Below are positions 20,411 to 27,586 of a DNA stretch of 27,586 nt, piece after piece; position 1 is the stretch's first letter; each line of letters starts with the position of its first letter. This DNA is from a virus. The position numbers were made by a program, and so were the translations under genes. Below the pieces are notes generated by a model. It was not told where the DNA came from, made no database searches, and saw only the letters and a list, made by a program, of their open reading frames with translations. The stretch lies in the IMG/VR virus record IMGVR_UViG_3300030118_001248, positions 1 to 27,586 of that record. One strand, written 5' to 3'.

Positions 20411-20572
20411 CTATTGCTTAGCTTTGCCAACAACTAAGGCGAAGTACTCAAGGACTTTATATGCTTTAGCAACCATAGCATCATCCTTGGGTGTTGGGGT
20501 TACTGCTGTAATTGCTGATGCTAATGCAACGGCTGCTGTAGCAATGTTAAAAATGTTGAGTAGTAGTTCCAT
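20411..20572 (-). CDS. Small membrane-associated protein, 53 residues
   Basis: The minus-strand ATG at 20572 overlaps the tail-fibre stop (TAATG) and the frame ends 12 nt before the next ATG. The N-terminus LLLNIFNIATAAVALASAIT (residues 3-22) is one hydrophobic helix. It is followed by VTPTPKDDAMVAKAYKVLEY (24-43), a soluble tail that I recall from short unnamed phage proteins. A holin-like or lysis-accessory role is possible; there is no direct evidence. Confidence 0.65.
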   Translation of the reverse strand: MELLLNIFNIATAAVALASAITAVTPTPKDDAMVAKAYKVLEYFALVVGKAKQ

Positions 20573-22707
20573 TAAGGTAGCTCCGGTTCTTCTGGCTTAA
20601 GGGGTTCAACAATTACTTTTCCGTTGTCATCAGTCCACCCTGTATTTAGCATGTGCTGGTCTTTTCTATCACCAACAACCATCCAAGAAACAGTGTCAGT
20701 GCAGGTATTATCTTGCGCTGTAATAGTCAGTGTATTTCCAGATACAGAACCTTTGACTGCTGTCCATCCTGATTCGTTAGAAGTAAAACACTGAACATCA
20801 TCACAAAGAACATCAAAGGTTCCTTCAGTCATTCCTGCTTCGGTGTCGATATTTACCGTTGCAGAACCCGCGACCAAATCCACTGTGCCGCGATAGATGA
20901 GGTCGGCTTTCGGGCCTTCGATGAAAGAGTGGACAAGATGATGGGTATCAGTCTTTGCAGGCAATGGATGGTCAATTTTGAACGTACCACCGCCTTTGGA
21001 AATATCGCCAACGATGGTTAAGTCCCCATCACCGTTCAGAATCATTCGACCACTGTTTCCGCCAGTATTGAAATACATTTGGTCAATCGAATGGTAATAG
21101 TAAACAGCCCCCGCACCGCGAGTTGTATCTGAAAACTGGATACCGCCTGCGTTGCTAGTTCCACTACGGACATCTATCAGAGTCGTACCGCTGTTTTCCA
21201 AGATAAACATATCCGACGCATCTGTAGAGTAAGTACCGGCAAACGCTGCTTTTTTGACATGAAGAAGATTATCCGGCGCTGTCTCGCCTATGCCGACTTG
21301 TTCTGAACTATTTATAGTTATGGCAATAGCATCTGCGTTATCGTCAATTCCGTTACTGGTGAACGTAGTAAACGTACCCGCCGCAGCAGTTGAGCCACCA
21401 ATAACTGTGCCATCAATCGTGCCTCCATCTATATCAGGCGTATTGATGTCTGGGCTTGTCAGAGTCTTATTCGTAAGAGTCTGTGAGCCAGTGAGCGTTG
21501 CTACTGTACTATCAATAGCAAAAGTCACAGCATTACCAGAGCCACTAGTATCAATACCAGTACCACCAGTAAACGTCAGAGTCTCTGAGTCTAGGTCTAT
21601 GCTCAGTGCGCCACCAGAGTCTGCTTGGAAGTCTAAGTCCTGTGCAGTTACTTGAGAGTCTACATAGGCTTTGATAGACTGCTGAGAAGCAATACCTGTA
21701 GCACTGTTGGAAGACATATCGTCTTCATCAAGGAATGCTTTACCGTCTAGGATATTTAGCTCTGCTGCTGTAGACGTAACACCATCCATAATGTTCAGTT
21801 CTGCTGTAGTTGCAGTAACTCCGTCCATTATGTTTAGTTCAGCAGTAGTCGCTGTAACACCATCTAAGATATTTAGTTCTGCCGCAGTGCTAGTGACACC
21901 ATCTAAAATGTTAAGTTCAGCAGTAGTGGACGTTACACCGTCAAGTATATTTAACTCAGCGGCAGTAGACGTTACTCCGTCCAGAATGTTTAGTTCTGCG
22001 GCTGTACTGGTTACTGTAGTACCGTTGATAGACAGTGCATCAGTTTCTAGAGTACCGTCAACATCTACATCACCTGAGATGTCTAAAGAAGCTACCACTG
22101 CTGTACCTGTGAGAGTAGGAGCAGTTAGTGTCTTATTAGTCAGCGTCTGAGAGCCTGTAAGGGTCGCTACAGTGCTGTCTATTGTTAGGGTTACTCCAGT
22201 GCCTGATGCAGTAGAATCAATCCCTGTGCCGCCTAGAATGCCCAGAGACTCGCTGTCTAAGTCAATGTCAATGCTGGACGAACCGTCAGTAACATCTAAG
22301 TCTTGCGCAGTTACTTGGCTGTCAACGTATGCCTTGATTGACTGTTGAGTAGCCAGTTTAGTGGCACTATTGGAAGACATGTCATCTTCATCTTTAATGC
22401 CAGTTACAGTAGCTCCATCACCCGCAATGTTGATGCTGGTGTTTGCTACAATGGTTGTACCTACGATACTGGAAGCACTGGATGCACCAATGGTCGTACC
22501 GTCTACAGCACCACCGTTAATGTCCGCTGTGGGTATAGTTACTGTGCCAGTGAACGTAGGGCCAGCAATGTTTGCCTTAGTTGCTGACGCTGTTGCAATG
22601 TTATTAAACTCTGTATCAATCTCAGTGCCTTTGACAATCTTGTTAGCGTTGCCTGAAGGTAAGGAGTCCTTAGATGCAAAGTTAGTTGTTTTTGTATAAT
22701 CAGTCAT
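20572..22707 (-). CDS. Repeat-built tail fibre / host-recognition protein, 711 residues
   Basis: Probable receptor-binding fibre. The N-terminus (MTDYTKTTNFASKDSLPSGN) is of the kind that attaches to the tail. A block of about 93 residues (DEDDMSSNSAT... to ...TLTNKTLTAP, 106-196) appears a second time from residue 327. Between the copies lie seven consecutive 13-residue repeats of T-S/A-T-A/T-AELNI-L/M-DGV (233-323), common in marine phage fibres. The C-terminal part has GGGTFKIDHPLPAKTDTHHL, a segment seen at the ends of many phage fibres, then a beta-rich tip ending PEEPELP. The C-terminal third is richer in CG than the rest, which suggests an acquired tip. Confidence 0.85.
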   Translation of the reverse strand: MTDYTKTTNFASKDSLPSGNANKIVKGTEIDTEFNNIATASATKANIAGPTFTGTVTIPTADINGGAVDGTTIGASSASSIVGTTIVANTSINIAGDGATVTGIKDEDDMSSNSATKLATQQSIKAYVDSQVTAQDLDVTDGSSSIDIDLDSESLGILGGTGIDSTASGTGVTLTIDSTVATLTGSQTLTNKTLTAPTLTGTAVVASLDISGDVDVDGTLETDALSINGTTVTSTAAELNILDGVTSTAAELNILDGVTSTTAELNILDGVTSTAAELNILDGVTATTAELNIMDGVTATTAELNIMDGVTSTAAELNILDGKAFLDEDDMSSNSATGIASQQSIKAYVDSQVTAQDLDFQADSGGALSIDLDSETLTFTGGTGIDTSGSGNAVTFAIDSTVATLTGSQTLTNKTLTSPDINTPDIDGGTIDGTVIGGSTAAAGTFTTFTSNGIDDNADAIAITINSSEQVGIGETAPDNLLHVKKAAFAGTYSTDASDMFILENSGTTLIDVRSGTSNAGGIQFSDTTRGAGAVYYYHSIDQMYFNTGGNSGRMILNGDGDLTIVGDISKGGGTFKIDHPLPAKTDTHHLVHSFIEGPKADLIYRGTVDLVAGSATVNIDTEAGMTEGTFDVLCDDVQCFTSNESGWTAVKGSVSGNTLTITAQDNTCTDTVSWMVVGDRKDQHMLNTGWTDDNGKVIVEPLKPEEPELP
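21739..22011 (-). repeat. Seven 39-bp tandem repeats inside the tail-fibre gene
   Basis: Each unit encodes one 13-residue T-S/A-T-A/T-AELNI-L/M-DGV repeat; the seventh ends in GK instead of GV. The copies agree closely as protein but differ at many third-codon positions, so the array is not a recent slip duplication. Copies 5 and 6 share ATT and IM, suggesting one later duplication. Copy number could change by recombination and alter fibre length. Confidence 0.85.
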
Positions 22708-24218
22708 TATATAAGTCTACCTATAACTGCTTCAGTATTTAGCTCTTGTATTGACAAGGCTCTCTGGTCTATTGTTGCTTCTATGCCTATGGTTGCTACT
22801 TTGCCTGACCCTGTTGCTTTTAGCCTAGCAACGTCAATAACAATAGTAGCACTGTATTCTGATGTGCTTACGTTGTACTCAGATGTTCCGTACTCTGCGA
22901 TAAGGCTTGTAGCAACAGTGAACGCTTGCTTACTGTAACCTTCCGTGTAGTCATACGCCCAGTTGCCTACTATCTCACTACCTGAGCCGCCTATAACTGT
23001 AAAGCTAATCTCCTTGAGCATCTTAACTCTGGCTGGGTCGCCAAAGGACAGTGGATTAGTAAAGTACTTAAATGTGTACGTGCTGGTGTCATCTAAGTAA
23101 TCACTGTAGTCGTTAATACCATTAGAGTTACCAAAGTACAGAGTACCGTCATCTGCTCTTGCGCCACATAGCAAAGCATTACCTAACCATGTGGTTGCTC
23201 TGTAGCTACCGTCTTCTAGTGTACCTCGCATGTCAAATACGTACACCTCAAGAGTATCGGGCAAGAACAACAGGTAGAAGGCTTCCTCTGGGCTGTACAC
23301 TGACTTAATGTCACTTGTCTGTGTGTTTACAGCCAGCATCATAGTGTCACGCACATTCTTGGATACGTTGCCAATAGGGTTAGACTTCTCTTGGATAACT
23401 CTACCTAAGCTACGTAAACCTGAGTCAGACAAGAATATAAGGTCTGTACCGTTGCTTTGTACGCTGTCTCTAGCAATACAGCCGATACCAGTGATAGTAT
23501 CAGCCAATGTCATACTGGACGGTGAGGAAGCGCCTTGGTACAGTAGAATGCTACGCTTACCAAAGATAACTAGAAAGTCATTGAACTCCGCTAGTGCTAC
23601 AGTTTCATCAAAACCAGTGGGCCATACAGTAGTCAAATCTAAAGAACCTGAAGTTCCGCCTGTCCACGCATCGCCATCTAAAGTATCAGACCAGTAAAGA
23701 GTATAGTTATTATTGGCAACATCAGTTGCCCAAAGTCTACCAAAAGAAGCCAGTACTTCATTGGCATCTGGACAAGAGTTACCTACTGCTGTAAGAGTAG
23801 TACCCCCTGCAACGCTAACTAATGCTGCGTGTCCTCTCTGGAAAAAGTAAACGTCATTGTTAAAACTGACTATCTTCCAGTTGTTTGCAGTAATGGAGTA
23901 ACCGCCTGGTAGGGTTACTTCAGTTAGTGTAGATGTGCCTGTGAATATCTTATTGTTGCCAGCAGAGAATACTGTTTTAGTTCCGTCTCTTTTAACAAAC
24001 TCAAAGATAGTCTCTATACCGGCACTAGAACCCAGTGGTGTTGCTGAGCTAGTCAGCTTGTTAATACCTTTACGTGCTGCAATACGTCCATACTTGTCAA
24101 TGACAGCGTTCTCTGCTATAGAAGCAAAGGACGGGTCTTGTCCCACAGGAGAGTCCTGAGTGTTTAACCCACGAAACCCTGGCGCACCAATGTATATGTT
24201 CTGACGTTGCTCAGCCAT
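22707..24218 (-). CDS. Tail nozzle / tail tubular protein B-like, 503 residues
   Basis: Beta-rich protein without membrane segments. It starts NIYIGAPGFRGLNTQDSPVG (residues 7-26), followed by AENAVIDKYGRIAARKGINK, a start typical of podovirus tail nozzle / stabilisation proteins. The repeated short strands (VYFFQRGHAALVSV, FLVIFGKRSILLYQG, LIFLSDSGLRSLG, AFYLLFLPDTLEVYVFDM) suggest a beta-propeller. Its position directly after the tail adaptor gene and before the fibre matches T7 gp11-gp12. TAATG overlaps on both sides show tight coupling. P22 gp10-like stabilisation protein is an equivalent name. Confidence 0.8.
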   Translation of the reverse strand: MAEQRQNIYIGAPGFRGLNTQDSPVGQDPSFASIAENAVIDKYGRIAARKGINKLTSSATPLGSSAGIETIFEFVKRDGTKTVFSAGNNKIFTGTSTLTEVTLPGGYSITANNWKIVSFNNDVYFFQRGHAALVSVAGGTTLTAVGNSCPDANEVLASFGRLWATDVANNNYTLYWSDTLDGDAWTGGTSGSLDLTTVWPTGFDETVALAEFNDFLVIFGKRSILLYQGASSPSSMTLADTITGIGCIARDSVQSNGTDLIFLSDSGLRSLGRVIQEKSNPIGNVSKNVRDTMMLAVNTQTSDIKSVYSPEEAFYLLFLPDTLEVYVFDMRGTLEDGSYRATTWLGNALLCGARADDGTLYFGNSNGINDYSDYLDDTSTYTFKYFTNPLSFGDPARVKMLKEISFTVIGGSGSEIVGNWAYDYTEGYSKQAFTVATSLIAEYGTSEYNVSTSEYSATIVIDVARLKATGSGKVATIGIEATIDQRALSIQELNTEAVIGRLI

Positions 24219-24871
24219 TATGGGACTCTAAAAATAAATTCTTCAGGGTTCTTATATGCGTCTAGCGCAATCTCGTCTGATAAATGACGGTCTGCAATGA
24301 GGAAGTAGTCTTGTGCAGTCGTGCCGCCAGTCTCTCCGCGCTCTCTTGCGAGTAAGGCAACTGCTGTGTGAATAATAGGACTAGCAGGCAGTGCAGTCGT
24401 ATCTGTGTCATTGCTTAGTTCGTTTTCCCTCGCTATTAAGTCAAAGCGTATAGAGTACACACCGTCAGGTGTAGGGTAAAGTGTAACCTGTGTATCTTGT
24501 GAGCCATCTACTCCTGAGTACGTAAAGTAAGAAGGTTGACTGCTAACGGCCCCAGTATTATATACTGCATTGTTGACCCATGTTGGGGTTTGATAAGTAA
24601 GAAAACAATTAGAAGTATCATTAATGACACTATACACTTTAATGCGTTCACCAGCCCCTGTTAAGCTATATTCTGAAGTACCTGAAGATGTAGTGACAAC
24701 TACTGTAGTCCTAAGAGCAGACCAGTCATGTGCGTTTTCTACTTGTCTCTTTGCGTCGTTTACAAAGTCGCCTACCATCTTAGAGTACGCTGTGTTAGCT
24801 ACTGCGGACACCTCGTCTTCACGTAAGCGTCTAAGTACGCTGTTTACTAATGTTAAGTATTGTGTACTCAT
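24218..24871 (-). CDS. Tail adaptor / tail tubular protein A-like (gp11 type), 217 residues
   Basis: Predicted to form the ring joining portal to tail nozzle. The N-terminus is helical with TLVNSVLRRLREDEVSAV (residues 7-24) and DFVNDAKRQVENAHDWSALR (about 35-54), the pattern of gp11-type adaptors, then a beta-rich middle (TSEYSLTGAGERIKVYSVI) and a helical C-terminus (HTAVALLARERGETGGTTAQ, DYFLIADRHLSDEIALDAYK). Length is like T7 gp11 (196). TAATG overlaps link it to both neighbours. Confidence 0.8.
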   Translation of the reverse strand: MSTQYLTLVNSVLRRLREDEVSAVANTAYSKMVGDFVNDAKRQVENAHDWSALRTTVVVTTSSGTSEYSLTGAGERIKVYSVINDTSNCFLTYQTPTWVNNAVYNTGAVSSQPSYFTYSGVDGSQDTQVTLYPTPDGVYSIRFDLIARENELSNDTDTTALPASPIIHTAVALLARERGETGGTTAQDYFLIADRHLSDEIALDAYKNPEEFIFRVP

Positions 24872-27351
24872 TAAATTTCTGTTCCATATAATCTTTGTAA
24901 CACTGCTTCGCTAAACAAAGAATCATTGTATCCTTGGTCTAACCTACCTCTGACTGTCTCAGGAGCTAACAAAGGAAACCCTCTAAGGTTTCTTATTTGG
25001 TCTGCTACTAAAGAAGCAGAATCTTCTACAGGTGTATAATCACCATACTGTGTTGCTTTCTCTACAGGTTCGGGAGCTTGGTACATAGGTCTAAAAGTAT
25101 AGTCTTCAAATAAAGTATTTGTAACCGCTTGTGGTCTTAACATGCCTGCTGCAAGTCCCACACCAAGCCCTCTGCCTAACCCTGTACCTGTTCCTGTTCC
25201 TGTACCGTCACCACCACCAGTGCCAGTGTCTCCAACTCCTGTTCCTGTGTCTGCTGCTCCGCCTACAGGGTCTTCTACAGGGTCTACAGGGTCTTCTATA
25301 GGGTCTCCAGGGTCAAAAGTTGGTGGGTCAACTTTAGGCGTAACAAAGTCATCTTCATCGTCATCGTCAAAAGGAGAAGGAACAATAGGTAAGTCTTTGT
25401 CTTCTTCTTCTTCACCAGAAGACTTTGGCCCTGAATAAAAAGAACCTACAACATAATTAGGGTTTTCTTCTGCCTGTTCATCATAAAGTTCTTCACCTGT
25501 TTTAGAGTGCCTAAAAACACCGTTGCCTAAGTATACCCAAGGAAACTCAGGGTCATCTCCTGCTATTGGGTCTTCAAAGTCATCTACAGGCTCTACAGGC
25601 TCTGTTGCAGGAGTTCCTTCGTCACCACTACTGCCTGTAGTGGGGTCTTCTATTGGCTCAATTATCGGCTCAGGTATATCTAATGGAGGGTCTTCTGGTG
25701 GTTCTATTGGCTCAACAGGGACTACAACTTTTTCTTGTTCTTCTTCTGCTTCTCTAGCTTTCCTAGCTTCTTCTTCTAAGCGTTGACGCTCTAGTTCAGC
25801 TAATCTATTTTGCTCCGCTGCTTCTTCAATAGCCCGTTGTCTAGCTTCTTCTTCAAGTGCCTGGGCTATGTCCCCCACACCATCACCATCAGAATCTGAC
25901 CACTCATTAGGGTCATCGGGAAATAAGTCATATATATCTTTAATCCCGTCACCGTCAGTATCAGCTTCTTGACGTATTCTTTCTTGTTCTTTACGCTCTG
26001 CTATACGTTGCTGTACGTCTGCTTCAGCGTCTCTACGTGCTTTTACCTGAGCTACTTTGTAAGCATCTTGAGCGTCCCTATAGGTGCCTTGCTGTAGCTT
26101 TATAGAATCTTCATACTTTGTTTTAGCTGCGCTTTCTGCTGTCTTCGCTTGGTTTACTTTGTCCCGTGCGTCTTGTTTTGCTTTCTTTTCTAATTGTCTA
26201 GCTCGCTTAGCTTGAGCGCTTGCACCTCCATAAGTACGCAGCATGTACTGTGTACGGGCTTCTGCACTAGCTACAGCCGAATCTGTTTGTTCTATAACAG
26301 TAGCTACATTGTCTGATGCAGTTTGTGCTGCTGTTTGAGCCGCAGTTACTGCATCGTTTGCAGCAATAACGTCAGGGTTATCTTCAGGGACTGTTATTGC
26401 GTCTACAGCAGTAGATACCGCAGCAGCGATGTCTATAGCGTCTTGTTCGCTTTGTTCTTCTTCTTCCTCATCTTTTATTTGCTGCGTTGCATCAGCTATA
26501 TTATAAATAACATTTAAGTCAGCTTCGCCCCAATCGTCTTTAGCTATTTCACTTACAACGTCTAATACCCTAGCTGTTTTAGTTAAACCTCCTGCTGTAT
26601 CCGCAGCTCTGCCTGATTCCGCAATAACTTCTCCAATATCTCCTGGAAGTACGTTGCCTATTGTTTTTGTAATAGCATCTCCTGCTACTGCGGCCACTAC
26701 ATCTAGTACATTTATATCATTACCCGTAGCTGCTTTTGCTGCTAGTAGGGCTAACTGTCCTCCAGGAACAAAAGACGCTATTAAACCAGTTACAGGGTTG
26801 TTAAGAAAAGCGTCTACTTTGCTTTGATTAGGAGCGTCAACATTGACTATAGAATAAGAGCCTACAGGAGAACTAAAGTCTGTAAAACTTTGAGTGTTTA
26901 TGTCTGCTGATTTGAAATTCTGAGTGTATACCTCATTTCTGTATTCTTCGGCATCCTCTGGACTTAACAGAGACTCTATAGATATACCTTGCGGAGTTTT
27001 TAAGTAAACTTTTTTGCCGTTAACTACTTTATACGGCTCAATACCTAGCTCTTTTACCTTGTCTACAAAGGCTTGCCCTAATACGCTTTTCTCAGCTTCT
27101 TCTCTAAATGTACCTCTGCCACCTCTACCAGGGTCAAACTCATTTATGTTTTTTAGTGTTTGAGCGTTTACAGCGTCTTTGTTTTCTTCAACAAAGTTAG
27201 CATACCAAGTCATCAAATCAAAGACAGCTTTTTCTTCTTCTTTAGAAGATTTAGGTTCGCTACTTTCAGTTGCTACACCGCCTGTAAAATCAGCAGGCAT
27301 ATCAAAGCTAGAGCCAAAAGGGTCTTCGTAGTCGAAAGTTGCTTCAGCCAT
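24871..27351 (-). CDS. Large coiled-coil virion protein with calcium-binding type repeats, 826 residues
   Basis: The N-terminal 300 residues are mixed, with a Gly/Ala-rich hydrophobic patch (LIASFVPGGQLALLAAKAAT, about 194-213). Long Ala/Glu/Lys coiled-coil segments follow at about 340-460 and 495-550, split by two thrombospondin-type-3-like calcium loops at 464-494 (DTDGDGIKD and DSDGDGVGD, with FPDDPNEW between). Then come a Pro/Glu/Asp-rich stretch (about 550-705), a GTG-repeat linker (about 707-737) and a conserved-looking C-terminus of about 85 residues ending LFSEAVLQRLYGTEI. It lies between holin and tail adaptor genes, so it is probably a virion structural protein (long appendage, scaffold or ejected protein). 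No family recognised. Confidence 0.65.
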   Translation of the reverse strand: MAEATFDYEDPFGSSFDMPADFTGGVATESSEPKSSKEEEKAVFDLMTWYANFVEENKDAVNAQTLKNINEFDPGRGGRGTFREEAEKSVLGQAFVDKVKELGIEPYKVVNGKKVYLKTPQGISIESLLSPEDAEEYRNEVYTQNFKSADINTQSFTDFSSPVGSYSIVNVDAPNQSKVDAFLNNPVTGLIASFVPGGQLALLAAKAATGNDINVLDVVAAVAGDAITKTIGNVLPGDIGEVIAESGRAADTAGGLTKTARVLDVVSEIAKDDWGEADLNVIYNIADATQQIKDEEEEEQSEQDAIDIAAAVSTAVDAITVPEDNPDVIAANDAVTAAQTAAQTASDNVATVIEQTDSAVASAEARTQYMLRTYGGASAQAKRARQLEKKAKQDARDKVNQAKTAESAAKTKYEDSIKLQQGTYRDAQDAYKVAQVKARRDAEADVQQRIAERKEQERIRQEADTDGDGIKDIYDLFPDDPNEWSDSDGDGVGDIAQALEEEARQRAIEEAAEQNRLAELERQRLEEEARKAREAEEEQEKVVVPVEPIEPPEDPPLDIPEPIIEPIEDPTTGSSGDEGTPATEPVEPVDDFEDPIAGDDPEFPWVYLGNGVFRHSKTGEELYDEQAEENPNYVVGSFYSGPKSSGEEEEDKDLPIVPSPFDDDDEDDFVTPKVDPPTFDPGDPIEDPVDPVEDPVGGAADTGTGVGDTGTGGGDGTGTGTGTGLGRGLGVGLAAGMLRPQAVTNTLFEDYTFRPMYQAPEPVEKATQYGDYTPVEDSASLVADQIRNLRGFPLLAPETVRGRLDQGYNDSLFSEAVLQRLYGTEI
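25870..25962 (-). other. Thrombospondin-type-3-like calcium-binding loops
   Basis: The DNA encodes residues 464-494 of the 826-residue protein: two DxDGDGxxD loops (DTDGDGIKD and DSDGDGVGD) joined by IYDLFPDDPNEWS. Asp at loop positions 1, 3, 5 and 9 is the calcium-binding pattern. This pair is common in surface proteins of marine bacteria and unusual in the middle of a phage coiled coil. Confidence 0.75.
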
Positions 27352-27586
27352 TACTTGCTACCCCAGTTAGATAGGGTTTTAATACCAAAGCTGGCAGCTA
27401 TAGCGCCACCAAGGAATGCTTTGTAGTAGTCCGGCATTGTAGACAAGACAGTGAACCCCTGCTCAACGTATGGAACCATTGACGGTATAAACGCACCTAT
27501 CAATGGTAAACTTAGGATAATAGCAAACCACTCGTCCTTCCAAGAGGACTGTGATGCTGCGGCTTGTTGAGTTTCCCAGTCAGCAT
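27351..27586 (-). CDS. Holin of GTA 3-TM type, 5' end outside the window
   Basis: The visible 77 C-terminal residues match the GTA_holin_3TM pattern: SWKDEWFAIILSLPLIGAFI (about 14-33 of the visible part), YVEQGFTVLSTMPDYYKAFL and GGAIAASFGIKTLSNWGSK. Two hydrophobic segments are seen and a third would lie upstream, beyond the right edge. Such holins open the inner membrane and let an endolysin out; the M15 peptidase at 65-412 is the obvious partner. The stop overlaps the start of the 826-residue gene (TAATG), so the holin sits inside the structural operon. Confidence 0.75.
   Translation of the reverse strand, partial: ADWETQQAAASQSSWKDEWFAIILSLPLIGAFIPSMVPYVEQGFTVLSTMPDYYKAFLGGAIAASFGIKTLSNWGSK

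Noticed and set aside
21739-22011. Regular 39-bp repeats considered as a CRISPR array
   Set aside because: There are no spacers; the units are contiguous and code for in-frame 13-residue protein repeats.
21707-22150. A 147-codon plus-strand frame with regular repeats opposite the tail fibre
   Set aside because: Its repeats are simply the complement of the 39-bp fibre repeats.
1-27586. tRNA genes, insertion sequences and attachment sites
   Set aside because: No cloverleaf-like sequence, transposase, integrase or terminal inverted repeat pair was recognised by eye; a tRNAscan run would settle the tRNA question.

Overview
The window looks like about 27.6 kb of a lytic, T7-like (podovirus-type) tailed phage, most like uncultivated marine phages. 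Evidence: a compact replication module (single-stranded-DNA-binding protein, T7 gp4-type primase-helicase, family A DNA polymerase, RecB/Cas4-like exonuclease, T7 gp3-type endonuclease I), a class I ribonucleotide reductase pair (nrdA and nrdB), a DUF3310 protein, tail-tube adaptor and nozzle proteins of gp11/gp12 type, a repeat-built tail fibre and large internal virion proteins. No integrase, repressor, tRNA, CRISPR array, insertion sequence or T7-type RNA polymerase was seen. The host cannot be named from the sequence; a Gram-negative host is likely (predicted lipoprotein, M15 peptidase, consensus sigma70-type promoter).

Layout. Positions 1-791 (minus strand) hold the start of an unidentified gene, an M15-family peptidase (probable endolysin) and an AT-hook protein that may be the small terminase subunit. 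Positions 792-1415 are a gene-free divergent control region. It has a near-perfect sigma70 promoter firing left, three consecutive inverted repeats, ten copies of the hexamer CTTGAG/CTCAAG and a weaker promoter firing right. Positions 1416-5430 (plus) are an early operon of about 15 mostly tiny, overlapping genes: small membrane proteins, a helix-turn-helix protein, two zinc-ribbon-like proteins and a 250-residue cysteine-rich protein. Two of the first genes share a duplicated hairpin leader. Positions 5551-14814 (plus) are the DNA metabolism operon. A rho-independent-type terminator at 14822-14847 separates it from the converging late operon (27586 down to 14847, minus). That operon encodes, in transcription order, a GTA-type holin, an 826-residue coiled-coil protein with calcium-binding type repeats, tail adaptor, tail nozzle, tail fibre, two small membrane-type proteins and three internal virion/ejection-type proteins.

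How the genes fit together. Leftward transcription from the control region reads the AT-hook and peptidase genes and leaves the window at position 1, while the late tail genes enter at position 27586 in the same orientation. If the genome is circular or circularly permuted, both would belong to one late operon, with large terminase, portal and capsid genes in the missing part. Rightward transcription makes the takeover genes, then the replisome and the nucleotide-supply enzymes. Many junctions are 1-nt (TAATG) or 4-nt (ATGA) overlaps, which suggests translational coupling.

Most worth following up: the hexamer-rich control region, the duplicated leader element, an abrupt codon-usage switch inside the DNA polymerase gene that coincides with a nested open frame carrying an ideal ribosome-binding site, and the composite architectures of the tail fibre and the 826-residue protein.
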